Assembly: GCF_005405265.1 (NCBI RefSeq)
Contig: NZ_BJDS01000009.1
Span: 62,001-126,000 of the forward strand
Source: Enterococcus songbeiensis
GTDB taxonomy: Bacteria > Bacillota > Bacilli > Lactobacillales > Enterococcaceae
Length of the DNA stretch: 64,000 bases
Reading direction: 5' to 3'
Shown here: one piece after another, positions 28,141-37,676 of the stretch
How the letters are laid out: every line of letters starts with the position of its first letter
Position numbering within the stretch: position 1 is the stretch's first letter
Made by a program: the position numbers and the translations under genes
Notes under the pieces: generated by a model
Database searches by the model: none
Told to the model about the DNA's origin: nothing
Seen by the model: the letters and a program-made list of their open reading frames with translations, nothing else

Positions 28141-28974
28141 TTAGGAGACAAAAATCATCCGATCTTTCCCAGACATATCTTGAAGAATTTTCACTTTCTT
28201 TTCTGGAAAAGCTTTCTCAAAAATCTTTTTAACTGCGGGTCCTTGTTGAAAACCGATTTCTAAAAAAATCTTGCCTTCTGGATGAAGTTTTTTCTTTCCT
28301 TCTGCGGCAATTTTTTGGTAGAGAGCCAAACCGTTTTCCTCGGCGAACAAGGCCATTTTCGGTTCGAAAGTCCGAACACTTTCATCCATCAGTCCCCATT
28401 CTTCGGTACTGATATATGGAGGATTGGAAATTAAAATATCTATTTTTTCTTCGACAGGTGCCAAGGTATCCCCTAAACGAAAATCGATCACAGCACCTAA
28501 ATTTGTCGCATTTTCTTTCGCCACAGTAAGTGCTTCAGGAGAAAGATCAACTGCAATCATTTGCCAGTCAGGACAAGCCAACTTTAAACTGATTGCAATG
28601 GCTCCTGTTCCAGTTCCTACATCAACAACAAGTTGTTTTTCTTTCCCGCTTTCCTTCAAACATTCCGCCACCAGCTCTTCTGTTTCTGGTCGAGGAATCA
28701 GTGTTGCTGGTGTCACCTTGAAGCGATGTCCGTAAAAATCCGCATAGCCCAACAAATAATGCGGAGGATGATTTGCCAGCAATGCCGTTAAATCTTGCTG
28801 GATCAGCTCTTCCTCTTCTGTAGGAATTGTTTGATTCATTGCCAGTAACCAGTCCATTTTCGTCCATTTTTTTCGTTCCAAAAACAAAAATTGAATGGCG
28901 TAGCCTTCTTTTCCCTGAGATTCTAAAAAAGAAGAAGCCCGGTTCAGGACTTCTCGATACGTTTTTTTAACCAT
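28141..28974 (-). CDS. prmC: Peptide chain release factor N5-glutamine methyltransferase
   Basis: A 277-residue SAM-dependent enzyme that methylates the Gln of the GGQ motif in release factors. The N-terminal helical domain is followed by the methyltransferase domain with [15 protein letters not shown] (SAM site), the catalytic LISNPPYIS motif and FLEIGFQQG. The gene overlaps prfA, its substrate gene, by 8 bases. Confidence 0.95.
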   Translation of the reverse strand: MVKKTYREVLNRASSFLESQGKEGYAIQFLFLERKKWTKMDWLLAMNQTIPTEEEELIQQDLTALLANHPPHYLLGYADFYGHRFKVTPATLIPRPETEELVAECLKESGKEKQLVVDVGTGTGAIAISLKLACPDWQMIAVDLSPEALTVAKENATNLGAVIDFRLGDTLAPVEEKIDILISNPPYISTEEWGLMDESVRTFEPKMALFAEENGLALYQKIAAEGKKKLHPEGKIFLEIGFQQGPAVKKIFEKAFPEKKVKILQDMSGKDRMIFVS

Positions 28975-30040
28975 TTTGAATTTCTTCCAATTTTGAGGTT
29001 TGATCGTAAAGAATCAACGCATCAACGATTTCATCTAATTTACCTGCAAGAATTTGATCCAATTTTTGGATAGTCAAGCCAATTCGATGATCGGTCACCC
29101 GATTTTGCGGAAAATTATAGGTACGAATCCGTTCCGAGCGATCTCCAGTTCCAACAGCTGATTTACGAGTTGCATCGTATTCGCTTTGTGCTTCGTGGGA
29201 AATTTGATCATATACCCGTGCCCGCAATACTTTCATGGCTTTTTCCCGATTTTTTAATTGTGAACGTTCGTCCTGCATCGCAACTACGATACCGGTAGGA
29301 ATATGGGTCAGTCGAACCGCTGATGCCGTTTTGTTGACGTGCTGTCCACCAGCACCGGATGCGTGGTAAATATCGATCCGGATATCTTTGTCGTCAAGTT
29401 CCGCGTCTACTTCTTCTGCTTCCGGCATAACGACCACGGTTGCAGTAGAGGTGTGAATACGTCCTTGCGATTCTGTTGAAGGAACCCGTTGGACCCGATG
29501 CGCACCGCTTTCGTATTTTAATTTTGAATACACGTTGCTGCCGGAAATCATCATGATTACTTCTTTGTACCCGCCGATTCCTGTGATGTTGGCATCCATG
29601 ACTTCAACTTTCCAGCCTTGGCTTTCTGCATATTTTTGATACATAGTAAATAAATCACCAGCAAAAAGTGCTGCTTCATCGCCGCCTGCTGCACCACGGA
29701 TTTCCATGATAATATTTTTGTCATCATTGGGATCTTTTGGCAACAATAAAATTTTGATGCGGTCTTCGATAACTTCTTTTTCTTTTTTTAGATCGGATAA
29801 TTCTTCTTTCGCCATTTCAGCCATATCCGCGTCCAAGCTTTCCCCTAGCAGTTCTTCTGTATCCTTGATTCCTTGGACTACTTCTTTGTAGCGACGATAA
29901 ACTTCCACGGTTTCACGGGTATTTGCTTCTTCTTTTGAAAGCTCCATGAAGCGCTTGGTATCGGAAATTACCGCTGGGTCGCTCAATAGTTCGCCTAATT
30001 CTTCGTAGCGATCTTCAATCGCCTGCAATTGATCGTACAT
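28967..30040 (-). CDS. prfA: Peptide chain release factor 1
   Basis: A 357-residue release factor recognising UAA and UAG. The tripeptide codon-recognition site is PST at 187-189, the catalytic GGQ at 231-233 in [12 protein letters not shown]. Length and C-terminal domain ([12 protein letters not shown]) are normal. It lies 14 bases downstream of tdk in the conserved Firmicutes operon. Confidence 0.97.
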   Translation of the reverse strand: MYDQLQAIEDRYEELGELLSDPAVISDTKRFMELSKEEANTRETVEVYRRYKEVVQGIKDTEELLGESLDADMAEMAKEELSDLKKEKEVIEDRIKILLLPKDPNDDKNIIMEIRGAAGGDEAALFAGDLFTMYQKYAESQGWKVEVMDANITGIGGYKEVIMMISGSNVYSKLKYESGAHRVQRVPSTESQGRIHTSTATVVVMPEAEEVDAELDDKDIRIDIYHASGAGGQHVNKTASAVRLTHIPTGIVVAMQDERSQLKNREKAMKVLRARVYDQISHEAQSEYDATRKSAVGTGDRSERIRTYNFPQNRVTDHRIGLTIQKLDQILAGKLDEIVDALILYDQTSKLEEIQNG

Positions 30041-30054
30041 GCCTGTTCTCCTTC

Positions 30055-30627
30055 TTATTTGATTTCAGGATGGAAATAATGGTGACGACAAACTGGGTAA
30101 TAGGCCTCATTGCCCCCAATTTGAACTTGGTCTCCTTCATAGATTGGTTTTCCATCAATATAGTGCAGATTCATTGTGGCTTTTTTATGACAAAACCAAC
30201 AGATTGTTTTCATTTCTTCAATTTTATCGGCATACAGCAGCAAATATTTTGAGCCTTCAAACAGCTCATTACGGAAGTCATTTTTTAACCCAAAGGCCAT
30301 GACTGGAATATTCAGATCATCTACTACCTTTGTAAAATCCAGCACGTGCTTTTTCATTAAAAATTGCGCTTCATCAATCAAAATACAATAAGGTTTGAAG
30401 GGTAAATCGCAAATAACTTGAAAAATATCGGTTTCCTCAAAAATCGGAATCGCTTCTCGCTCCAAGCCAATGCGACTGGATACATTGCCGATTCCAGAAC
30501 GTGTATCGACACCGCTAGTCATGATTACCACGGGTTTGTCTTGTTCTTCGTAATTATGAGCAACCTTCAAAATTTCAATTGTCTTTCCACTGTTCATTGT
30601 ACCGTATTTAAAAAATAATTGTGCCAT
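30055..30627 (-). CDS. tdk: Thymidine kinase
   Basis: A 190-residue type II thymidine kinase: P-loop GTMNSGKT (9-16), catalytic Glu in [10 protein letters not shown], lasso and zinc site CWFCHKK with the late CRHHYF. It phosphorylates thymidine with ATP for salvage. First gene of the tdk-prfA-prmC cluster; a TATAAT -10 box lies just upstream near 30655, and the ATG follows GGAGGGCGGAAT. Confidence 0.96.
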   Translation of the reverse strand: MAQLFFKYGTMNSGKTIEILKVAHNYEEQDKPVVIMTSGVDTRSGIGNVSSRIGLEREAIPIFEETDIFQVICDLPFKPYCILIDEAQFLMKKHVLDFTKVVDDLNIPVMAFGLKNDFRNELFEGSKYLLLYADKIEEMKTICWFCHKKATMNLHYIDGKPIYEGDQVQIGGNEAYYPVCRHHYFHPEIK

Positions 30628-30723
30628 ATTCCGCCCTCCGCTTTCCTTTGGTATTATAGCGGAAAATCGAAGTTTTTTACAGTCCTAAATTCAAGGTAGA
30701 TGGGAGAAAGGGCAAGACAGCAT

Positions 30724-31236
30724 TCACTTTGATTGAAATTGCTGATAGATTTTATCTAATTGCCGTTGGTTTTTTATGAGGATTGTTTTTGTCGGATACT
30801 GGTTCTTGATTGCTGTAAAGTGGTTGCGTTTTTCTGCTGTTCTTCCTTCATACAACACCCACCATAAAAAAGCAGCATCTACTTTTTCGATGCAGCCGGC
30901 TGCCATATCTGGACGAACTTTCCCTCGATAGTTAATGCCCCGGGCAAGAATTCTTCGTAAGGAGGTCCATCTTGAAAAGGTCAAAATATAAATCTGATCC
31001 GCTTGTTTTAAACGCTCCTGTTGCAAAAAGTTATTGTAATTGCCTTCAATGAGCCAGTCTTCCTTTGTTAAAAAATCCCTCACAATTGTTCTTGCTTCTT
31101 CTTTGTCTCGCTCTTGCCAATCCTGAACAAAATTGACCGCATCAAGATGAAGGAGAGGAAGATTTCTTTTTTCAGAAATAAACCGCGCCAACGTTGACTT
31201 TCCACTGCCGGAATATCCTAGAATCGCTAGTTTCAT
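30724..31236 (-). CDS. P-loop kinase, topology-modulation-protein (FlaR) family
   Basis: A 170-residue nucleoside/adenylate-kinase-like protein. Walker A GYSGSGKST (8-16), the LHLDAVNF segment and LIEGNYNNF are typical of the family often named DNA topology modulation protein. A lid-like Arg-rich stretch (RWTSLRRILARGINYRGKVRP) follows. The true substrate of these proteins is not known. ATG follows AGGAGGTTTTATC. Confidence 0.8.
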   Translation of the reverse strand: MKLAILGYSGSGKSTLARFISEKRNLPLLHLDAVNFVQDWQERDKEEARTIVRDFLTKEDWLIEGNYNNFLQQERLKQADQIYILTFSRWTSLRRILARGINYRGKVRPDMAAGCIEKVDAAFLWWVLYEGRTAEKRNHFTAIKNQYPTKTILIKNQRQLDKIYQQFQSK

Positions 31237-31284
31237 GATAAAACCTCCTTCCTTTTGCTTCTGCCGCTTTTTTTCAGCGAGAAC

Positions 31285-32034
31285 TCATTGCTTGTCCTTT
31301 GTCTCCCAAACAATCGTGGCGATTGCTTTTTCTTTGTCTTGGGCTTTTATTGCAGTGATAGTTGTCAGCTGGTTGTCCTCTGTGATGGCGTGATACACCG
31401 CAATGGGTTCATCTTTAGCGATTTCTTCTTCAAAGCGCATCGTCAATTTTTTAATTTGATTTTCCCGTAGTATTTCTAACGGTAAGCTGTCTAACATCCA
31501 ATCATAGTAAAAGACATTGTATACATGCTGATTATAGTCTAGATGACTGTATTTGGGGAGTATCTGATAGGTTGGTGCTTCCGGTAATTGCGTTCCGTCT
31601 GTTCGTTCAAAACGATGGATTCTTTTTGAAAATTCTGCTCCAAAAGCTTCCCCGACTTCTTCGGAAATCGTATGAATCTTGCGCTTCTCCAGATTTAATA
31701 AGGATAGCGACATAAAAACTGTTCCAATAATTTCCTTTGTCTCGTTAAAAATCTCAAATTTACGGTAGATAAAAAATTTATTGTAGGTGGTTGCGTAGAC
31801 TTCAATCGTAATCGTATCATTGTATTTTGGAAATTTTTCGAAGCTGCATTCAGCTTCATTGATGATCCAATTTACTCCCAAGCGATCAAGATATGCCGTA
31901 TCGATTCCAATCACATTGCTATGTTCATAAGAAACAATGGTGCAAAGATCAAACAATCGGGAAAGTTTAATTTGTTGAAAAGCATCACTATCAGGATAAT
32001 TTATCTGAAATGTTTTTGCGTATTTTTTTACCAT
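31285..32034 (-). CDS. Acyl-ACP thioesterase
   Basis: A 249-residue double hot-dog thioesterase of the FatA/FatB-like bacterial family. The first hot-dog covers about 5-130 (NYPDSDAFQQIKLSRLFD; GVNWIINEAECSFEKFP), the second about 145-245. The catalytic Asp/His/Glu-type region DYNQHVYNVFYYDWMLDSLP near 175-195 is conserved in this family. It releases fatty acids from acyl carrier protein in the cytoplasm. ATG with GAGGTTATTTCAAAA upstream. Monocistronic by spacing. Confidence 0.88.
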   Translation of the reverse strand: MVKKYAKTFQINYPDSDAFQQIKLSRLFDLCTIVSYEHSNVIGIDTAYLDRLGVNWIINEAECSFEKFPKYNDTITIEVYATTYNKFFIYRKFEIFNETKEIIGTVFMSLSLLNLEKRKIHTISEEVGEAFGAEFSKRIHRFERTDGTQLPEAPTYQILPKYSHLDYNQHVYNVFYYDWMLDSLPLEILRENQIKKLTMRFEEEIAKDEPIAVYHAITEDNQLTTITAIKAQDKEKAIATIVWETKDKQ

Positions 32035-32179
32035 TTTTGAAATAACCTCTTTTATTTTTAGTCTTTCCTATCATAACAAAAGACACCGAAAAATAAAATT
32101 TGAAAATAAAAAAGAACGTCGCAACTTCTTTCGTGGATAGATAGGTTCGGTTATAATATCAAAAAAAGGAGGGCTTCGT

Positions 32180-32650
32180 TTGACTGAAGGAATTCATTTT
32201 AGATTTTGGAATACAGTGGTTGTAAAAAAAGAGCAGCAGGTTTTGTTGATTGAACGAAACAAAGGTGATTTTTCTGGTTTTGTTCCACCGGGAGGGAAAG
32301 TTGAATTTCCTGAAACCTTTACCGATTCTGCCATCCGTGAATTGAAGGAAGAAACCGGGCTTGTAGCAAAAAGTATCACCTTGAAGGGCGTTTCTGGATT
32401 TATCAATGAAATCAAGCGGGAGCAATTTATTTTTTTAGACTACTTATGTACGGATTTTACCGGTGAATTGATTCCAAATGGAGCAGAAGGCGCGTGTCAG
32501 TGGTTTGATGTAGCTGAGATTCCTAATTTAGAAATCAAATCAGATATTAAAAAACGGCTTCAACTGGTTCTGGAGGGAAAAAGCTTTGAATATCAGATGT
32601 TCTGGAATGAGTTAACCCACACCTTTGAATCGGATAAATTGTTTGATTAG
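32180..32650 (+). CDS. NUDIX hydrolase (MutT-like)
   Basis: A 156-residue protein with an intact Nudix box: GGKVEFPETF followed by TDSAIRELKEETGL (about 34-57), giving the G-x5-E-x7-RE-U-x-EE-x-G-U pattern. It hydrolyses a nucleoside diphosphate linked to X; the substrate is not clear, but the length and PPGGK start suggest the 8-oxo-dGTPase-like group. The start is TTG with AAAGGAGGGCTTCG upstream, and TATAAT lies near 32153. Confidence 0.87.
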   Translation: MTEGIHFRFWNTVVVKKEQQVLLIERNKGDFSGFVPPGGKVEFPETFTDSAIRELKEETGLVAKSITLKGVSGFINEIKREQFIFLDYLCTDFTGELIPNGAEGACQWFDVAEIPNLEIKSDIKKRLQLVLEGKSFEYQMFWNELTHTFESDKLFD

Positions 32651-32656
32651 AAAAAG

Positions 32657-32692
32657 GCTGACCTAAAATTCTCTCAAGGTCAGCGTTCTTTT
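32657..32692. terminator. Terminator between the NUDIX gene and the DUF1801 gene
   Basis: GCTGACCT and AGGTCAGC pair around a 12-base loop; T-rich sequence follows on the plus strand and A-rich sequence precedes it. Confidence 0.78.
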
Positions 32693-33132
32693 TATTTTTT
32701 CTGATACCTCATGTAGGCTTCGATCCACTCTGTTACGGTTATTTTTTGCGCCAATTCTCCTATCAGCTTATAAGGAATATGTTTCGTATTTGTAAAGCGA
32801 ATACAACTTTTGCCCATGTTTAGCTTTGTTGGTACAGCTTCTGCATACTTGGTTTGAAACCAGGTCAGCAGTTCTTTGTTGCTCATCAACCCCATGTGAT
32901 AAAGGGCCAAATGATTTTTTTGCGCCGCCAACGAAAGAAAAGGCAACGGCTCATTCTTACGTCCCAAATACCCTTGTGGAAATGTACTGAGGGGAACGAC
33001 AAACGTTGGCATTCCGTATTGCATTATCAATTCAAAACCTTCTGGAAGATTGGTGAGAAGGCTTTCCTTTAAGCTGAAATAACTGTCCCGCCATTTTTCC
33101 GGCAATGTTGCTTCATAAGCTGCCAGCTCCAT
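32692..33132 (-). CDS. DUF1801/YdhG-like protein
   Basis: A 146-residue protein with the DUF1801 pattern: AYEATLPEKWRDSYFSLKESLLTNLPEGFELIM at the start, MQYGMPTF, LSLAAQKNHLALYHMG, and a KSCIRF segment near 110. The fold is known but not a biochemical function. It ends in the terminator shared with the NUDIX gene. Confidence 0.82.
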   Translation of the reverse strand: MELAAYEATLPEKWRDSYFSLKESLLTNLPEGFELIMQYGMPTFVVPLSTFPQGYLGRKNEPLPFLSLAAQKNHLALYHMGLMSNKELLTWFQTKYAEAVPTKLNMGKSCIRFTNTKHIPYKLIGELAQKITVTEWIEAYMRYQKK

Positions 33133-33168
33133 TACTTTCCCTCCATTCTTTTTCTTAGTTAGCTTTTT

Positions 33169-33564
33169 CTAATACTTTCGCGGTACTTTGAAGGCAGCAG
33201 TCACCTGCTCAAAACCGAGTTTAGGATAATACGCCATCGCCTCAGGTGCCGCCAGTAAAACAAGAGAAATCTTTGGACCCAAGTCTTGCTTTAATGCTGT
33301 CATTAACTTTTTTCCGATACCTTGTCGCTGATAGCTTTTATCCACGGCCAAATCAGAAATAAAGCAGCAATATGAACCATCGGAGACGCCTCTTAAAAGT
33401 CCTACAATTTGTCCATCTTGCCAAGCTGTATACAAGATAGTGGCATTATCTCGCATTCGTTTCAACCGTTGTTTGTCGTGAATCGGACGTCGGATACCAG
33501 AATTTTTAAAAACTGCACTCATTTCTTCAATAGAAATGGTTTTATTTTTCTCAATAATCAACAT
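33169..33564 (-). CDS. GNAT-family acetyltransferase
   Basis: A 131-residue GNAT enzyme. Motif A FISDLAVDKSYQRQGIGKKLM (Q/R-x-x-G-x-G/A acetyl-CoA loop) and a late YYPKLGFEQV segment are intact. Start ATG 33562-33564 follows GGGAGAGATAA; a frame extended upstream belongs to the tail of the neighbouring pseudogene. Only one base separates it from that remnant, so the two were probably a coupled acetyltransferase pair. Substrate unknown. Confidence 0.85.
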   Translation of the reverse strand: MLIIEKNKTISIEEMSAVFKNSGIRRPIHDKQRLKRMRDNATILYTAWQDGQIVGLLRGVSDGSYCCFISDLAVDKSYQRQGIGKKLMTALKQDLGPKISLVLLAAPEAMAYYPKLGFEQVTAAFKVPRKY

Positions 33565-33565
33565 G

Positions 33566-33863
33566 TTATCTCTCCCGATGGATTCGAAACATCGCATCCG
33601 TTTTTTCATACCCAATTTTTTGATAAAATCCTTGTGCTGTTTCTTCTGATCGCAAAGTCAGCAACACTCGATTTCCCAAATACTCCTGTACCTCCGCTAA
33701 CAATCGGCTGTTCCTTTTCCCATGCACTGATTGTCAACGGTGTCTCCGTCAGCATTTTTTTAAGCCGCATTTCATTTTCAATCGATTTATCAAATTCAGC
33801 CTCTTGATAGACGGCAGCAATTTGCTTAGGAGTTATTACCACATTTACTTTTATTTCAATCAT
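33566..33863 (-). pseudogene. GNAT acetyltransferase gene with an out-of-frame internal deletion
   Basis: ATG 33861-33863 follows GGAGGATGTCT. The N-terminal part of a GNAT protein (MIEIKVNVVITPKQIAAVYQ to ISAWEKEQP) runs to about 33720. In another frame the C-terminal part follows directly (LLAEVQEYLGNRVLLTLRS, GFYQKIGYEKTDAMF) to TAA 33566-33568. The central strands and the acetyl-CoA-binding motif A that should lie between them are missing. A deletion of roughly 90-100 bases that also shifted the frame explains this. Confidence 0.75.
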
Positions 33864-33918
33864 AGACATCCTCCATTCTTAACTAGTTGTAAATAAAGGG
33901 AATTTTTTATACTAAAGA

Positions 33919-34434
33919 TCAATCATTTATTTTTGTATAAACAGCTAAATCACCTAAAATCTGTTTGATGATGTTCTCTTTCTTTTGATGGTCAGTGAGT
34001 AAAACCTCATTAGTCACTCCTAGAAAATCTTTTTCATTCCACCATTTTTGTAGCTGTTCCTCGCCAAATTCCTCTTTATTTGGTTTTGTTTTATGACGTT
34101 TTACCGTTTCAGAAAAACTCAAATCAAAATAATAAACCAATGCATTCCCTTGAAAAGATTCAATCAAGGAAAACAGCATGGATTGGTAACGCCTATTGAC
34201 TAAAATCCCTTCAATAATGACAACTGGGCTAACTGTTTTTCCATATTCAGCCATTTGCCGGATCAATTCAACAGATGGATTATTTTCTGTGTCGCGAACT
34301 TTCAAAATTTCTCGGCGTATAACATCTTGCGAAATCAACATGGTTCTAGCTCCTAATTTTTCTTGAAGAGATTTAGCAATCGTTGTTTTTCCGCTACCAG
34401 AATTCCCTCTTAAAACTACTAAGACACTCTCCAT
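33919..34434 (-). CDS. P-loop kinase (AAA_33/zeta-like)
   Basis: A 171-residue ATP-binding protein: Walker A LRGNSGSGKTTIAKSL near the N-terminus, ISQDVIRREIL and VVIIEGILV (Walker B-like) and an Arg/Lys-rich lid region. It resembles polynucleotide/chloramphenicol-phosphotransferase-like kinases; substrate unknown. ATG 34432-34434 follows AAGAGGGAAACG; the frame extending to 34503 lacks a start signal. Confidence 0.78.
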   Translation of the reverse strand: MESVLVVLRGNSGSGKTTIAKSLQEKLGARTMLISQDVIRREILKVRDTENNPSVELIRQMAEYGKTVSPVVIIEGILVNRRYQSMLFSLIESFQGNALVYYFDLSFSETVKRHKTKPNKEEFGEEQLQKWWNEKDFLGVTNEVLLTDHQKKENIIKQILGDLAVYTKIND

Positions 34435-34500
34435 CGTTTCCCTCTTTCTTTTCTTTTTCCTCCTATTATAGTCGTCTCCCAAAAAAAGGATACAAAAAAA

Positions 34501-34561
34501 CACGCCATTATCAAAAGATATGACGTGAAAAAAAGGGCCCCGTCCTTTTTCAAGAACGGGG
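34501..34561 (-). terminator. Two tandem minus-strand terminators
   Basis: On the minus strand the stem CCCCGTTCTT/AAGGACGGGG with a GAAA loop (34561-34538) ends in CCC and seven T (34534-34528). A second imperfect hairpin with CACG/CGTG ends (34527-34501) is followed by seven T. No annotated minus-strand gene feeds them. Confidence 0.7.
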
Positions 34562-34620
34562 AAGGAGTTAAAAATGAAAAGTGTTTTGGGTTGTTTGTTG
34601 GTATGTCTATAGAATAGCTG
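34528..34620 (-). ncRNA. Candidate small RNA ending in a strong terminator
   Basis: The tandem terminators imply a minus-strand transcript in the otherwise gene-free 34562-34777. The 60-70 bases before the first terminator are unstructured and contain TTTTTAACTCCTTCCCC, which is complementary to ribosome binding sites, as in C-rich Firmicutes sRNAs such as RsaE/RoxS. A convincing promoter was not found (a weak TATTCT or TATAGA lies near 34610). This is a prediction only. Confidence 0.3.
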
Positions 34621-34777
34621 GAAAGTATGAATAAATTGTGTTCAAAAGATAAGGTTTTTTTTAAGATTATTGATAATTATTGAAAAAAGTATGGTTTTTG
34701 CTAACCGAAGGAAAAATACCGTATTTTCATTAAATTTGCTATACTGAAGGTATCGAATTTTAAGTTAGGAGAATTTC

Positions 34778-36184
34778 ATGGACATCCGACGCTTTTTTCG
34801 GCTTTCTCTTCGTAAGGGCCGTTTTTTTCTTGCAAATAATGTATCTTCCATCCAGATTATCGTCTCGTATTATTTGATTATGACGGTGTTATCCTTGATT
34901 TTATTTTATTTGCCGGTCTTTCGCCAACCGGGAGCAGAAGCTTCCTTCATTGATATGCTCTTTATGGCGATCAGCACTGTCAGTGTGACGGGGTTAACGA
35001 CATTTAATATCAACAGCGTCTTTAACGATCGCGGCATCTTGCTTTTGGAAATTTTGTTTCAAGTAGGTGGCTTAGGAATCATGATGATTTCCACCTTCTT
35101 TTTCATTGTATCCAAACGTAGGATTTCTTTGAAACAGCGGCAGTTGATCATGACTGATATGAATCAGCCGCGACTCAGCGGAATTGTGCGTTTGATTCGT
35201 ATCACCTTTATTATTTTGTTGGCAGCGCAAGGAATTTTTGGAACATTATTTTCCATTTACTTTTATGTTAGGGGATATTATACCCATTGGCGAGATGCGA
35301 TTTTTTACGGCTTTTATCAAGCGATTTCCGCAGTGACCAACTCCGGCTTTGATGTCACCGGTGAATCAATTCGCCCTTTCGCAAAAGATTATTTTTTTCT
35401 GACGATGATTATGATTTTGATTTTCCTCGGTGGAATCGGGTTTCCTGTCCTGATGGATTTTCGCGAATGGTTGCAGTATCGAAGAAAGAAACGCAAAGGA
35501 ATGCTGCCTTTTCGCTTCTCCTTGTTTACAAAAATCGCGGTACTGGCATTTGTCATTTTATTTCTTGGTGGAGCGCTGTTGATCTATCTTTTGGAAAACA
35601 ATCATCTGTTTGCGGACATGTCTCTTAGCGGCAAATGGATCAACAGTTTTTTCTACTCCATGACCACCCGTAATGCTGGCTTGCAGATTCACGATCTGAA
35701 CCAATTTCAAGTGACCACCTTGATTATTTTTTCTCTTTTGATGTTTATTGGCTGTAGTCCCAGTTCAGTAGGAGGAGGAATTCGAACGACGACGGTTGCA
35801 ATCATCGGTTTATATCTTTATTCTTTTCTGAAAAGTGAAGATCATATCAACATTTTCGGTCGACGAATCAGTGAGGCAGATGTGCGAAAATCCGTAGTGG
35901 TCTTTATGCTTTCTCTCGGGATGTGTTTTTTCAGCGTGCTTTTTCTTTCTGCAATCGAAGATCAGCCCTTGATTGCGATCATCGTCGAGGTGACCTCCGC
36001 TTTTGGAACCACCGGATTGTCTTTGGGCATTACTGCCGATCTTTCCGCCACCGGTAAAATCATTATCGCAATTTTAATGTTTATTGGACGAATCGGTATG
36101 CTTTACACCCTCCTGCTTTTCGTGCCAAAAGAAACCCGGGACTTGAGCTACGAATACCCTACAGAACAGATTATCATCGGTTGA
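34778..36184 (+). CDS. ktrB: Trk/Ktr-type potassium uptake membrane subunit
   Basis: A 468-residue TrkH/KtrB protein with the four M1-P-M2 repeats of this family. Selectivity-filter segments include STVSVTGLTT, SAVTNSGFD, MTTRNAGLQ and SAFGTTGLSLG. It conducts K+ inward with a cytoplasmic KtrA/TrkA-type RCK subunit, which is not encoded next to it. Start ATG with AGTTAGGAGAATTTC upstream; TATACT near 34739 is a likely -10 box. Confidence 0.92.
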   Translation: MDIRRFFRLSLRKGRFFLANNVSSIQIIVSYYLIMTVLSLILFYLPVFRQPGAEASFIDMLFMAISTVSVTGLTTFNINSVFNDRGILLLEILFQVGGLGIMMISTFFFIVSKRRISLKQRQLIMTDMNQPRLSGIVRLIRITFIILLAAQGIFGTLFSIYFYVRGYYTHWRDAIFYGFYQAISAVTNSGFDVTGESIRPFAKDYFFLTMIMILIFLGGIGFPVLMDFREWLQYRRKKRKGMLPFRFSLFTKIAVLAFVILFLGGALLIYLLENNHLFADMSLSGKWINSFFYSMTTRNAGLQIHDLNQFQVTTLIIFSLLMFIGCSPSSVGGGIRTTTVAIIGLYLYSFLKSEDHINIFGRRISEADVRKSVVVFMLSLGMCFFSVLFLSAIEDQPLIAIIVEVTSAFGTTGLSLGITADLSATGKIIIAILMFIGRIGMLYTLLLFVPKETRDLSYEYPTEQIIIG

Positions 36185-36323
36185 CTTATGGGTTTCAGCA
36201 AAATTTCTCTAAACTTTTTTAAGGAATTGAAAAGCTGTTTCCACATTTTTTCAATCCTATGGTATGATAAGTTGATTATTTTCATTATCCAACGTTACTT
36301 ACTCAATTGGAGGCAAATCATCT

Positions 36324-37676
36324 ATGAGTTTACGCAGTCATCTGGCGGTCACCGTCGGCAAGACATCTCAATGGGTTTTAAAAACCTTTTTTAAAGGCGG
36401 GTCCAGTTATCCTGGCAAACTTGCCCTAAAGATCGATCCAAATATTTTACACCATTTTTCTGAAGATTATGAAGTGGTCGTGGTTACCGGTACAAACGGT
36501 AAAACCTTAACGACAGCCTTAACTGTCAATATTCTTCGTCAGGAATTTGACGAAGTACTGACAAATCCAACTGGCGCCAATATGGTACAAGGAATCGTGT
36601 CCACCTTTTTATCAGCAAAACCAAAAAAAGGACAAAAAAACTTTGCGGTGCTGGAGATTGATGAAGCTAGTTTAAGCAAAGTCACAGAGTATATCAAACC
36701 CAAGCTTTTTGTTTTTACAAATATTTTTCGGGATCAAATGGATCGGTATGGTGAAATTTATACCACTTACCGTTTGATTGTCGAAGGTGCGGCAAAATCA
36801 CCGGAAGCAACGATTCTTTGCAATGGCGATTCACCGATTTTTAATTCCTTAGAAACGGTCAATCCGCGCAAGTATTACGGATTTGATCATCTGCCGGATG
36901 AAGAGCAAATGGCTCACTACAATACCGACGGCGTTTTATGTCCCAAGTGCCATCATATTTTACACTATCAAATGATCACCTACGCCAACCTTGGGAAATA
37001 TTACTGTCCAAATTGCGGATTTCATCGTCCAGAACTTGATTACAAATTGACAAAGATGGTCTCGATGAACAATACTTCTGCTAATTTTGTCATTGACGAC
37101 CACCCCTACACGATTGAAGTCGGTGGCATGTATAATGTCTACAATGCATTAGCAGCCAGCGCTGTGGCAGAATACTATCACGTTGCTCCGGAAAAAATCA
37201 AAGCCGGACTAGGTTATGATGAAAAAGTTTTTGGTAGACAGGAAATCATTGAGATTGATGGAAAACAATGTACTTTGGTTTTGGTAAAAAATCCCGTGGG
37301 TCTAAATCAAGTCATCGACATGATCGGATTATCCCCTTATCCTTTCTCTCTTGTGTGTCTTTTAAATGCCAACTATGCAGATGGAATTGATGTCAGCTGG
37401 ATTTGGGATGGCAATCACGAAGCCTTTGCTGAGATGGCTATTCCAAAAGTTATCGCTGGCGGCGAACGTCATAAAGATATGGCACTGCGTTTGAAAGTTG
37501 CCGGTATCCCAGAAGAAAAATTGACGGAAACAAAAGACTTGGATGAAGTAATCACCGATATCAAAGCTTTGCCGACAGAGCATGTCTATATTTTGGCAAC
37601 ATATACGGCTGTACTGCAATTACGAAAGAAATTAGCAGAAAAAGGTTATATCAAAGGGGGCATGGATCGTGGGTAA
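36324..37676 (+). CDS. murT: Lipid II isoglutaminyl synthase, MurT subunit
   Basis: A 450-residue Mur-ligase-like protein. The ATP loop GTNGKT is at 56-61, a Cys4 zinc ribbon (CPKCHH and CPNCGFH) is inserted at about 205-228, and a C-terminal DUF1727 domain contains the DVSWIWD segment. With GatD it amidates the alpha-carboxyl of D-Glu in the lipid II stem peptide, using ammonia from Gln, a step needed for efficient cross-linking in many Gram-positives. ATG follows TTGGAGGCAAATCATCT. It overlaps gatD by 8 bases. Confidence 0.96.
   Translation: MSLRSHLAVTVGKTSQWVLKTFFKGGSSYPGKLALKIDPNILHHFSEDYEVVVVTGTNGKTLTTALTVNILRQEFDEVLTNPTGANMVQGIVSTFLSAKPKKGQKNFAVLEIDEASLSKVTEYIKPKLFVFTNIFRDQMDRYGEIYTTYRLIVEGAAKSPEATILCNGDSPIFNSLETVNPRKYYGFDHLPDEEQMAHYNTDGVLCPKCHHILHYQMITYANLGKYYCPNCGFHRPELDYKLTKMVSMNNTSANFVIDDHPYTIEVGGMYNVYNALAASAVAEYYHVAPEKIKAGLGYDEKVFGRQEIIEIDGKQCTLVLVKNPVGLNQVIDMIGLSPYPFSLVCLLNANYADGIDVSWIWDGNHEAFAEMAIPKVIAGGERHKDMALRLKVAGIPEEKLTETKDLDEVITDIKALPTEHVYILATYTAVLQLRKKLAEKGYIKGGMDRG

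Noticed and set aside
34574-34612. 12-codon frame MKSVLGCLLVCL behind GAAGGAG on the plus strand
   Set aside because: Too short and without promoter or family; the opposite strand gives a better explanation (terminated small RNA). It remains possible as a leader peptide.
36188-36394. 68-codon frame between ktrB and murT
   Set aside because: No ribosome site, overlaps the murT start out of frame; shadow of the promoter region.
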